A stretch of 6,179 bases of DNA from Methanothrix sp. (lineage in GTDB: Archaea > Halobacteriota > Methanosarcinia > Methanotrichales > Methanotrichaceae). Position numbers and translations under genes: made by a program. The notes under the pieces are model-generated. The model was not told where the DNA came from, searched no databases, and worked only from the letters and a program-made list of their open reading frames with translations. The stretch spans positions 1-6,179 of the forward strand of contig JAAZNX010000231.1 of NCBI GenBank assembly GCA_012798025.1, given 5' to 3'. Positions 1-6,096 of this stretch are shown here, piece by piece; position 1 is the stretch's first letter, and every line of letters begins with the position of its first letter.

Positions 1-1743
1 GTCCACTGGGTATTTTTCACGAAGCTGCTCGGCTGCTTGCTCTTCACTGCAGCCCGCTTCCAGAGCCTCGCGAATCTCCCGCCTGATTCTGCCGACCTCC
101 TGTGCCACCTCGAAGGGGACTGGAATCTCCTCGCCTGTCCAGCTCGGGATCTCGCCGCTGCGGTGGATTGGGACGACCTTGATCTCATCCTCTTCGACCT
201 CTGAGATCTCCCAGATCTCTCCCTTTGTCACGAAGGTTGCGCCAGGACGGGCAAAGCTCACGACGAAAGCCTCGTCCAGGGTGCCCACTGAGCGACGGCC
301 CACGATATCGTAGACGTTGTACCTCTTCTCATCCGGGATCATTGAGAGGTTCTCGATGTAGTACTCCCGAGCCTTGCGGGTCCTCTGTATGATGTCGTCT
401 TGCACCCTCGTCAGCCTGTGCTCCTCAACTTGAGCCAGTACTCCTCTCATCTCCTCCATTGTGAGATCCCTGAATGGATAGGCTCGATTGAAGATCTGGT
501 ATGCCTTCTCAAGGCGTATGTCCCCAAAGTCCATCTCCAGCCCCACAATCTGGTTGGCCAGTACATCCATGGGCTTCTCGTGAATCTGTATGGGCTCGAG
601 CTGTGCAGCAGCAGCCCTGCGGGCGATGGCACAGGCCTCGGCCACGTCATCTGCACAGGTTGCGATTATGGTCCCGGATGAGATCAGGCCGATCTTGTGT
701 CCGGCCCGGCCCACACGCTGCAGCAGACGCGAGACCTCGCGGGGCGAGCTGTACTGAATGACGTGATCCACATCGCCGATATCAATGCCAAGCTCCATGG
801 AGGATGTGCAGATGAGGCCGCGCAGCGCACCGCCTTTGAATGCCTCCTCGGCCTCCACGCGCGCCTCGACTGAGAGGCTGCCGTGATGGACTCCTATGGG
901 CTCGCCAAGCTGCCGGAACCTGGAGCCCAAAACCTCAGCCGCCTGCCTGGTATTGACGAAGATCAGGCACTTTCTGGAGCGAGTGGTCTCCCGGATGAAA
1001 CGAATTTGCGCCGCCAGGCTGGGATCGCACTCCAGTGTGCTTGCCATGGCATAGTCTGCCCTTGTAGGCTTGGGACTGACCACTCGAAGATCGCTTGCTC
1101 TCTTTACATCTGCCTGAATGATTTTATAGCTGCGAAAATTTCCTACAAGCAGCCTGGCAACGATGTCTGGTGATCCGACAGTAGCTGAAAGGCCGATCCT
1201 CTGAAAATCCCCTGCGTTCTCGGCCAGCCGTTCCAGGAGCACTGCCAGTTGCGAGCCGCGTTTTGAGGAGGCCATCTCATGGATCTCGTCCACAACCACC
1301 ATTCTGACGCTTGCCAGGTTCTTGCGCAGCCGCTTTCCTGTCAGGATAACCTGCAAAGTCTCAGGCGTTGTGATCAGGAGCTCCGGGGGGCGGAGCGACT
1401 GCTTTCTGCGGTCGGCCTGGCTTGTGTCGCCATGACGAACTGCAACGGAGACTTGAAGCTTCTCGCCCCACTCGTGAAACCTGCGCAGCATGTCCCTGTT
1501 CAGGGCACGAAGAGGCGTGATGTAGACTGCCTGCGTGCCCTGATGTTCTTTGCTCAGAATTTTATGAAAGATTGGAAGGGCTGCAGCTTCGGTCTTGCCC
1601 GTCCCCGTGGGCGCAATGAGTAGCACATTTTCGCCGGCTAAAATTGCTGGGATTGCCTGCTCCTGTGGCGGCGTCGGCTCCTGGATGGACTGCTGTGCAA
1701 GCATCTCGCGTATCCTGGGATGAAGCTTGCTGAATGCATTCAC
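1..1743 (-). CDS. Lhr-like superfamily 2 ATP-dependent helicase (N-terminal 581 codons, C-terminus off the left edge)
   Basis: A cytoplasmic nucleic-acid-dependent ATPase/helicase of the Lhr group, probably acting in DNA repair or replication-associated unwinding. The frame is open from 1743 to the window edge. Motifs seen in order: Walker A APTGTGKT (residues 44-51, Lys50), motif Ia TPLRAL (76-81), TPE (126-128), Walker B DEIH (152-155), motif III SAT (186-188), motif IV region FVNT (262-265), HHGSLS (286-291), motif V TSSMELGID (313-321) and motif VI QRVGRAGH (342-349). After the two RecA-like domains comes a 'PMDVLANQIVG' segment typical of the Lhr winged-helix region. Lhr core proteins are usually about 850-900 aa, so roughly a third or more is missing. 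The start is taken as GTG at 1743 because an in-frame TAA lies just upstream; a TTG at 1749 is the alternative. No strong Shine-Dalgarno site is seen. DEIH rather than DEAD, together with the motif V/VI forms, supports Lhr over RecQ or Hel308. The family call is sure; the exact subgroup is not. Confidence 0.93.
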   Translation of the reverse strand, partial: MNAFSKLHPRIREMLAQQSIQEPTPPQEQAIPAILAGENVLLIAPTGTGKTEAAALPIFHKILSKEHQGTQAVYITPLRALNRDMLRRFHEWGEKLQVSVAVRHGDTSQADRRKQSLRPPELLITTPETLQVILTGKRLRKNLASVRMVVVDEIHEMASSKRGSQLAVLLERLAENAGDFQRIGLSATVGSPDIVARLLVGNFRSYKIIQADVKRASDLRVVSPKPTRADYAMASTLECDPSLAAQIRFIRETTRSRKCLIFVNTRQAAEVLGSRFRQLGEPIGVHHGSLSVEARVEAEEAFKGGALRGLICTSSMELGIDIGDVDHVIQYSSPREVSRLLQRVGRAGHKIGLISSGTIIATCADDVAEACAIARRAAAAQLEPIQIHEKPMDVLANQIVGLEMDFGDIRLEKAYQIFNRAYPFRDLTMEEMRGVLAQVEEHRLTRVQDDIIQRTRKAREYYIENLSMIPDEKRYNVYDIVGRRSVGTLDEAFVVSFARPGATFVTKGEIWEISEVEEDEIKVVPIHRSGEIPSWTGEEIPVPFEVAQEVGRIRREIREALEAGCSEEQAAEQLREKYPVD

Positions 1744-1749
1744 AAACAA

Positions 1750-1755
1750 TTATAT
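1750..1755 (+). promoter_or_regulatory. TATA-like box for the TIGR00725-lipocalin-Usp cluster
   Basis: TTATAT preceded by an A-rich stretch (1744-1749), which could serve as the BRE. It lies about 45 nt before the ATG at 1798. With a normal archaeal spacing of about 25 nt, transcription would begin near 1778 and give a leader of about 20 nt that contains the GGAGG site. The box is only 7 bp from the start codon of the divergent helicase gene, so the two transcription units may interfere. Confidence 0.45.
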
Positions 1756-1766
1756 CCTGAACAGGG

Positions 1767-1774
1767 TATGAAAA
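1767..1774 (-). promoter_or_regulatory. possible weak TATA-like box for the helicase gene
   Basis: Read on the minus strand this is TTTTCATA, centred about 27 nt upstream of the GTG start at 1743. That spacing would fit a leaderless archaeal transcript and would agree with the lack of a clear ribosome binding site. The match to a TATA box is poor, so this is tentative. Confidence 0.2.
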
Positions 1775-1783
1775 GCTTACGAT

Positions 1784-1788
1784 GGAGG
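1784..1788 (+). promoter_or_regulatory. strong ribosome binding site GGAGG
   Basis: GGAGG, followed by ATC, matches the archaeal 16S 3' end well and sits 9 nt before the ATG at 1798. It fixes the start of the TIGR00725-type gene there rather than at ATG codons at 1720 or 1768, which read through sequence belonging to the opposite-strand helicase start. Confidence 0.7.
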
Positions 1789-1797
1789 ATCATTGAG

Positions 1798-2235
1798 ATG
1801 CAGATAGCAGTTGTGGGCGGAGGCGATTGCAGCCTGGAGGTGTATGATATGGCCCGGCAGCTAGGAAGGCTTTTGGCGGAGCAGGGTCACGTCCTCCTCT
1901 GCGGCGGTCTTGGTGGTGTGATGGAAGCCGCCTGCTGCGGTGCAAGAGAGGCAGGAGGCATATCCGTCGGCATACTACCCAATGACAAGAGGGAGGCAAA
2001 CAGGTGCGTTGGCATAGCCATCGCAACAGGCATGAACCATGCCAGGAATGTGATCATCGTGAAGAGCGCCGATGTGGTGATAGCCCTGCCAGGGATGCAT
2101 GGAACACTATCTGAGATAGCACTTGCCTTGAAGATGGGCAAGCGCGTCATCAGCCTTCAAAGCTGGGAGATTCCGGGCACTGTGAGGGCAAAGACTCCTG
2201 AGGATGCTGTTAAGCTGGTGGGGGCTGTGATTTGA
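1798..2235 (+). CDS. TIGR00725 family / LOG-like Rossmann-fold protein
   Basis: A 145-aa cytoplasmic protein of the TIGR00725 group, related to the LOG ('lysine decarboxylase'-like) and DprA/Smf Rossmann folds. It probably binds a nucleotide or nucleotide-derived ligand, but no reaction is established for the family. Visible are the N-terminal strand and loop MQIAVVGGGDCS (1-12), the glycine-rich CGGLGGVMEAA segment (about 37-47), GILPNDKREAN (about 60-70), an asparagine near 'MNHARNVII' and the late PGMHGTLSE motif (about 99-107), which corresponds to the PGGxGTxxE signature of LOG proteins. In that motif the second Gly is Met, leaving P-G-x-x-G-T-x-x-E. Length fits the family, about 150 aa. 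The start is set by the GGAGG site. The stop overlaps the TTG start of the next gene (TTGA), which suggests translational coupling. It is not a full LOG cytokinin-activating enzyme, and its substrate cannot be read from sequence. Confidence 0.85.
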   Translation: MQIAVVGGGDCSLEVYDMARQLGRLLAEQGHVLLCGGLGGVMEAACCGAREAGGISVGILPNDKREANRCVGIAIATGMNHARNVIIVKSADVVIALPGMHGTLSEIALALKMGKRVISLQSWEIPGTVRAKTPEDAVKLVGAVI

Positions 2236-3317
2236 CAGAAATTTGCAATCATTATGTGATAGCGATGTTGTTGTCTGTCTTCCTTTTATCTGGCATAGGG
2301 CTTGCAGCCGAAGCATCTATGAAGGACGATGCCTACCACTACATGAGGAACAACATCGACGACGATCTCTACAATGAGTGGTGGTACTTCAATGCGATAT
2401 CTAACAACTCTCAATTTTTTGCCTTCTACCTTCTTTGCGACCCGGATAACTTGACTGGATCGAGAAAGCTGCAGGTGCTGGGTGCAGTTCTTGAAGACGG
2501 CAAGCCTCCGGTAATCGGTGTGCGTCAGAGTCGCGGATTTGGTGGAGATCGAAATTCTCCGATCCTCGACCTCGATCAGAGCGGCTTTGCTGTTCAGGAT
2601 GAATCCAACCTGAATGTTTGGGGACGGGCGAGCGACGAGGCATCTGGCACTCCACTCAGTTGGAACTTGATTTATCAGCCAGCAGTTGGCCCTTGGTTTG
2701 CAATTCCAGTTCAGGTGCAAGTCGGCCATCTCAAAGGCGGCTGGATGAAGTGGCTGGCCTATATGCCTTCAGCGAATGTTTCCGGAAGCCTGACACTTGG
2801 AGAGAGCGTTTTCAAAGTGGACGGCACAGGATATCATGATCACTGTTGGGGACGCTGGGCCCTTAATGATCCCCAGTTTGCCTGGGCTCAATGCTCTATT
2901 CCCAAAGAAGGCTTCAGCCTGACTTTAGGAGACATCCTGGGAGAGCAGCAAAGATCATATTTAGGAATAAAATTCGACGGCAAGACCATCGTATTTTCCG
3001 GCAAACAGGTGAAGCTGAACATTACCCAGTTCGCAAACGATCCCCAAACTGCTGAAAACTATCCTTCAAGGTACGAGGTGGTGGCTGAGAACAATGATTT
3101 TCTATTGGACATGACGGCAAATGTAAAAAAGACCATTCCCCTGATGATTGATTATCCTGCACCCGAACCCAGTTATCTGGTATTCCAGCAGGTCTCCGAT
3201 CTGCAAGGAGTCCTGCATTCGAAGATTGGAAGAGAATACCAGTTCGATGCTGTTGGTTTCACAGGATATACGACCCCAAGGCTAGTCGTAGGAGATGTCA
3301 ACTCGACAGACATTTGA
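2232..3317 (+). CDS. exported CrtC/AttH-type lipocalin-like protein (hydroxyneurosporene synthase-like)
   Basis: A 361-aa protein with the two hallmark motifs of the CrtC/AttH (PF07143-type) lipocalin-like family: EWWYF (49-53) near the N-terminus and GTGYHDHCWG (198-207) in the second half. Characterised relatives include carotenoid 1,2-hydratase (CrtC) and pericyclase-like enzymes, but many members are uncharacterised, so carotenoid hydration is not assumed here. Residues 9-28 form a hydrophobic stretch ending in LAAEA, consistent with a signal peptide cut after about residue 26-28. There is no further membrane segment. Five N-X-S/T sequons (Asn58, 73, 182, 263, 357) would suit an N-glycosylated extracytoplasmic protein. 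The start is TTG at 2232, overlapping the upstream TGA, with GGTGGGG about 8 nt ahead. ATG at 2265 (residue 12) would still keep a short signal peptide. The Usp gene follows after 24 nt. The family call is good; substrate and role are unknown. Confidence 0.82.
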   Translation: MTEICNHYVIAMLLSVFLLSGIGLAAEASMKDDAYHYMRNNIDDDLYNEWWYFNAISNNSQFFAFYLLCDPDNLTGSRKLQVLGAVLEDGKPPVIGVRQSRGFGGDRNSPILDLDQSGFAVQDESNLNVWGRASDEASGTPLSWNLIYQPAVGPWFAIPVQVQVGHLKGGWMKWLAYMPSANVSGSLTLGESVFKVDGTGYHDHCWGRWALNDPQFAWAQCSIPKEGFSLTLGDILGEQQRSYLGIKFDGKTIVFSGKQVKLNITQFANDPQTAENYPSRYEVVAENNDFLLDMTANVKKTIPLMIDYPAPEPSYLVFQQVSDLQGVLHSKIGREYQFDAVGFTGYTTPRLVVGDVNSTDI

Positions 3318-3341
3318 AGAGCGAAAGGCAGAGAGTAAAAT

Positions 3342-3809
3342 ATGATGAAGAATATTATGGTTGCTACCGATGGCTCGGAGACGAGCAGGAATGCTGCACG
3401 TGTGGGAGTGGAGATAGCAAGAAGTTCTGGCGGAAGCGTCACAGTCGTCTATGTAATGGACGTTTTTCGCTTGGCCCAACTGCCTGGTCATGCAGCTTTT
3501 CCTGGCTTGAAAGACCAACTGCTGGAGCTGATGCAAAAGGAGGGGCGTGAGGCGACGCAGTACGTCGAGGAAATGGCTCTTTCTGCCAAAGTTCCGTGCA
3601 AAAAGATCCTCGCCGAAGGAAATCCCAGTGAAGAGCTGCTCAGGATCTCACAGGAATCGGGGATGGACTTGCTCATCATGGGCAACGTAGGGAGGACGGG
3701 CCTTGACAGATTTCTCCTGGGAAGCGTGGCGGAGAAGGTGGTCCAGCAATCCACTGTTCCTGTGCTGCTTGTCCGCAAAGACGGAACGGTGCATGGAGAA
3801 GAGGATTGA
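3342..3809 (+). CDS. universal stress protein, UspA family, ATP-binding type
   Basis: A 155-aa single-domain cytoplasmic Usp. The N-terminal strand carries the conserved Asp of 'MVATDGS' (Asp10). Near the C-terminus, residues 114-128 give the exact ATP-binding pattern G-2X-G-9X-G-S (Gly114, Gly117, Gly127, Ser128), followed by the usual 'VAEKVV...STVPVLLVR' end. Usps of this pattern bind ATP and generally dimerise; they modulate stress survival, but the partner here cannot be read. Two adjacent ATGs (3342, 3345) compete. A weak GAGAG at 3331-3335 is 6 nt from the first and 9 nt from the second, so MKNIM (3345) is equally possible. The gene lies 24 nt after the exported lipocalin-like gene with no promoter evident between, so it is probably the last gene of that operon. 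Confidence 0.95.
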   Translation: MMKNIMVATDGSETSRNAARVGVEIARSSGGSVTVVYVMDVFRLAQLPGHAAFPGLKDQLLELMQKEGREATQYVEEMALSAKVPCKKILAEGNPSEELLRISQESGMDLLIMGNVGRTGLDRFLLGSVAEKVVQQSTVPVLLVRKDGTVHGEED

Positions 3810-3850
3810 GGCCAATCCCAAATTCAAGAATATCACCGAAGGGGATGAAT

Positions 3851-3889
3851 CCGCCCGTCGGGAGCCTTCAAAAGAGCCTGGCCGGGCGG
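3851..3889. terminator. GC-rich inverted repeat after the Usp gene
   Basis: CCGCCCG (3851-3857) is a perfect inverted match to CGGGCGG (3883-3889), with a 25-nt loop. It begins 41 bp after the Usp stop and lies just beyond the 3' end of the minus-strand gene remnant (stop at 3927), so it sits between two converging units. No long U tract follows on either strand, which is not typical of archaeal termination. It may be a transcript 3'-end structure rather than a true terminator. The rest of 3810-3926 shows nothing recognisable. Confidence 0.3.
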
Positions 3890-3926
3890 TCTAAATCATA
3901 AATTGAAACCTAAGGATATGAGTAAC

Positions 3927-4277
3927 TTAGCCGTGTGGGACGAAAGTAATCTCCCAACTCAAGCCATGTCGATCCATGTTGGGCCTATGAAAGAAGAGCC
4001 ATTCGCTCTGGGTCATCTTCTCGATGGCCAGGCAGATGCCATCCTCCTCGTGCAGAGCCACCCGCTCCACTAGCGACTGGTCGAGAGACTGCAAAGCATC
4101 CAGCCAGCAGAAGCTCCAGGTGGCAAAGCCCGGACGAGTTACATAAAGCTCACGAGCTGGCCTTTGCGCTTAGCCTAGATGGCCCTGCGGTGGCAGCCTC
4201 ACAAAAGTCTCTCTGAACTAGGGATAGATGCTTGCGATGTTGACGTCCGCCATCAGCCCATGAACTGTGTACTTCAG
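3927..4277 (-). pseudogene. decayed reading frame with two in-frame stops, family unknown
   Basis: On the minus strand one frame reads as protein-like sequence from about 4277 (CTG-AAG, giving 'KYTVHGLMADVNIASIYP') to a TAA at 3929-3927. It is interrupted by TAG (4220-4218) and TAA (4172-4170). Between the stops it reads 'FRETFVRLPPQGHLG'. After the second stop, 80 codons stay open, rich in Trp and with mostly G/C third positions, ending 'WEITFVPHG'. Each stop is one substitution from a sense codon (for example GAG or CAG to TAG, GAA or CAA to TAA), and no frameshift is needed to join the parts. The intact protein would have been about 116 aa. ATG at 4253 is an internal Met; CTG at 4277 could be a mutated ATG start. 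The remnant lies 10 bp after the HIT gene on the same strand and may once have been its operon partner. I do not recognise the family. A stop-free short gene starting at an internal TTG (4094) is possible but less likely. Confidence 0.5.
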
Positions 4278-4284
4278 AAAAAAA
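4278..4284 (-). terminator. T-tract terminator after the HIT gene
   Basis: Seven consecutive T on the minus strand, starting 3 nt after the HIT stop codon. Archaeal RNA polymerase commonly terminates at such T-rich runs without a hairpin. If it works, the decayed frame downstream would be poorly transcribed. Confidence 0.35.
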
Positions 4285-4287
4285 GCA

Positions 4288-4740
4288 TTATGCTTTGCGG
4301 ATCAGGTCTGCAGTCTCGGCCATCATCGCATCTTCTCTCAAAGTCAAGAGCTCGGGAGGCGACTCCTGGAACAGCTCCAGGGCATTGAAGAACCTGTCCA
4401 GAACATCGCCTTTGTAGGTCGGTACGAGAAAAATATGTGTGTGCGGAATTCTTCTGCCCCTGGCATACATGCAAACGAAATCCGGCTCAAGAGCTAGCAT
4501 CATCTTCTTGGCCACTGCTTTTGCTACGCGAAAAAGGCTGGCGTTCTCCGCATCAGTAAGCTCATGCCACCATGGAACATGCCTCTTGGGGATCACAAGG
4601 CAGTGACCGCGGGAGAAGGGATTGATGTCCAGGATGCAAAGAGACAGCTCGTCCTCGTAGATTTTATGAGACGGTGAAAGGCCCGAGACAATGTTGCAGA
4701 AGATGCAACATTTCTTGTTTTCTTCGGCTTGTACGGCCAT
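4288..4740 (-). CDS. HIT family (histidine triad) nucleotide-binding protein with variant triad
   Basis: A 150-aa cytoplasmic HIT-fold protein, a group of nucleotidyl hydrolases and transferases acting on adenylated or dinucleoside substrates. It has an N-terminal CxxC (Cys12, Cys15) likely to bind zinc with His54, the segment 'ILDINPFSRGHCLVIPKRHV' (36-55), which is a clear HIT signature, and the active-site motif PHTHIFLVP (99-107). The canonical triad is H-x-H-x-H-x-x. Here His100 and His102 are present but the third position is Phe104. The middle His, the nucleophile in Hint, Fhit and GalT-type relatives, is kept, so catalysis may survive with altered specificity. An in-frame TGA lies 9 nt upstream of the ATG at 4740, so no upstream in-frame start is available. 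The ribosome binding site is weak (AGGA about 13 nt away). The gene is divergent from enolase, and a pseudogene follows it on the same strand. Confidence 0.92.
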   Translation of the reverse strand: MAVQAEENKKCCIFCNIVSGLSPSHKIYEDELSLCILDINPFSRGHCLVIPKRHVPWWHELTDAENASLFRVAKAVAKKMMLALEPDFVCMYARGRRIPHTHIFLVPTYKGDVLDRFFNALELFQESPPELLTLREDAMMAETADLIRKA

Positions 4741-4768
4741 ACAGTAATGTCATTCCTGAATGTACTTG

Positions 4769-4775
4769 TTTTTAA
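4769..4775 (-). promoter_or_regulatory. TATA-like element for the HIT gene
   Basis: TTAAAAA on the minus strand, centred about 32 nt upstream of the HIT ATG. This is reasonable spacing for an archaeal promoter with a very short leader. It lies in the 99-bp region shared with the divergent enolase gene. Confidence 0.35.
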
Positions 4776-4799
4776 CGTCTGAATTTCTCGACGCCAACC

Positions 4800-4808
4800 T
4801 TTAATAAA
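4800..4808 (+). promoter_or_regulatory. TATA-like box for enolase
   Basis: TTTAATAAA is the most AT-rich block ahead of enolase and is centred about 36 nt before the ATG at 4840. Transcription would start near 4829, giving a leader of roughly 10 nt. A GGTG at 4827-4830, 9 nt from the ATG, is the likely ribosome binding site and would lie right at the 5' end of that transcript. Confidence 0.4.
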
Positions 4809-4839
4809 GAAGGCTGCGAAGTGCCTGGTGTGATATGGC

Positions 4840-6090
4840 ATGTCGTTTGAGATCGAGAAGATTCACGCTCGTGAGATACTGGATTCACGCGGAAATCCGA
4901 CAATCGAGGTAGATGTCTATACCTGTTGCGGCTTCGGCCGTGCAGCAGTGCCATCGGGCGCATCTACAGGCACGCACGAAGCCCTGGAGCTGCGCGATGG
5001 GGGCGACAGATACGATGGCAAAGGGGTTTTGAAGGCCGTGAAGAATGTGAATGAGGTCATAGCCCCCGAGTTGCTGGGCATGAATGCCTCGGCTCAAAGG
5101 GAGATAGATCATTTCATGATAGAAATGGATGGGACTCCAAACAAGTCCAATCTTGGAGCCAATGCGATTCTCGGCGTCTCGTTAGCCACTGCAAAGGCTG
5201 CAGCTTCTTCCTCAGGCATGCCGCTCTACAAATATCTGGGTGGAGTGAACACTTCCCAACTGCCCATTCCATCCTTCAATGTCCTCAACGGTGGCAAGCA
5301 TGCCGGCAACGAGCTATCCATCCAGGAGTTCATGATCCAGCCCACGGGTGCTAAGACGTTCAGCGAAGGCCTGCGCATGGCTGCAGAGACCTACCACTCC
5401 TTGGGAAAGATTCTGCAGGGAAAATATGGGGTGGGCGCTACCAATGTTGGGTATGAAGGAGGCTATGCCCCGCCGCTCATCAAGACCCGTGATGCTCTGG
5501 ACGCCATCATGAGCGCCATTGATTCTGCAGGCTACGAAGGCGAGATCAAGATAGGCCTTGATTCTGCAGCCTCAAGCTTTTACATGGATGGTGGCTACTC
5601 CGTGGACGCAAACAGGCTTTCTCCCGGAGAGCTCATTGACTACTATGTAGACCTGGTAAATACCTATCCGATCATCCTGTTGGAAGACCCATTCGAAGAA
5701 GAGGCTTACGACGATTTTGCCAGGTTGACTGCAAAGCTCCCAGGAACGATAATAGTAGGTGACGACGTTTATGTTACCAACATGAAGCGTCTTGAGAAGG
5801 GCATAAAGATGCGCGCCACCAACGCCCTGCTGCTCAAGCTCAACCAGATCGGATCCGTATCCGAGGCCTTCGATGCTGCCAGGATGGCCTTCCGGGCCGG
5901 CTGGAAGGTAATGGCTTCTCACAGATCTGCGGAGACGGAGGATTCGGCTCTGGCAGACGTGGCTGTGGGCCTTGGCTGCGAGCTTCTCAAGACCGGTGCG
6001 CCAGCTCGGTCTGAACGCACGGCCAAGTACAACCAGCTCCTGAGGATACAAGAGGAGCTGGGGAATACATCCAGCTACGCCAGGATTTAA
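4840..6090 (+). CDS. eno: enolase (phosphopyruvate hydratase)
   Basis: A 416-aa cytoplasmic enolase interconverting 2-phosphoglycerate and phosphoenolpyruvate in glycolysis/gluconeogenesis; full length for an archaeal member. The N-terminus 'IHAREILDSRGNPTIEVDV' (8-26) and the mobile loop SGASTG (39-44) are typical. Active-site positions are recognisable: His154 and Glu163 (GGKHAGNE...QEFM), the general acid Glu206, Mg2+ ligands Asp241, Glu282 and Asp308, the catalytic base Lys333 (LLLKLNQIG), MASHRS (359-363) and Lys384 (LLKTGAPARSERTAKYNQ). Two positions depart from the usual form. The GDEGG motif reads G-Y-E-G-G (Tyr205), and AASEFY reads AASSFY (Ser247). Since the catalytic residues remain, the enzyme is probably active. 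ATG at 4840 is chosen because it begins the conserved N-terminus; an ATG 5 nt upstream (4835) is out of frame. The next gene starts 6 nt after the stop, so the two are probably co-transcribed. Confidence 0.97.
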   Translation: MSFEIEKIHAREILDSRGNPTIEVDVYTCCGFGRAAVPSGASTGTHEALELRDGGDRYDGKGVLKAVKNVNEVIAPELLGMNASAQREIDHFMIEMDGTPNKSNLGANAILGVSLATAKAAASSSGMPLYKYLGGVNTSQLPIPSFNVLNGGKHAGNELSIQEFMIQPTGAKTFSEGLRMAAETYHSLGKILQGKYGVGATNVGYEGGYAPPLIKTRDALDAIMSAIDSAGYEGEIKIGLDSAASSFYMDGGYSVDANRLSPGELIDYYVDLVNTYPIILLEDPFEEEAYDDFARLTAKLPGTIIVGDDVYVTNMKRLEKGIKMRATNALLLKLNQIGSVSEAFDAARMAFRAGWKVMASHRSAETEDSALADVAVGLGCELLKTGAPARSERTAKYNQLLRIQEELGNTSSYARI

Positions 6091-6096
6091 ATTTAC

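Noticed and set aside
400..1623. Plus-strand open frames opposite the helicase (400-681, 501-761, 883-1173, 1279-1623)
   Set aside because: They are antisense shadows of a continuous helicase frame that has all the SF2 motifs. None has recognisable motifs or a ribosome binding site.
1720..1797. Longer N-terminus for the TIGR00725 protein, starting at ATG 1720
   Set aside because: The extra 26 residues read through the opposite-strand helicase start and the TATA-like box, and they have no family resemblance. A good GGAGG site places the start at 1798.
3703..3894. Plus-strand frame overlapping the Usp 3' end
   Set aside because: It overlaps the ATP-binding motif of Usp in another frame and reads low-complexity, basic sequence without family features.
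4170..4220. TAG in the minus-strand remnant read as pyrrolysine
   Set aside because: A second stop, TAA, follows 15 codons later in the same frame and cannot be explained by pyrrolysine. The frame also lacks a convincing start, so decay is the simpler reading.
4835..4842. ATG at 4835 as the enolase start
   Set aside because: It is out of frame with enolase. The ATG at 4840 begins the conserved N-terminus and has GGTG 9 nt upstream.
5572..6051. 159-aa minus-strand open frame opposite enolase
   Set aside because: It is antisense to highly conserved enolase sequence and shows no domain signature or ribosome binding site, so it is taken as a codon-bias shadow.
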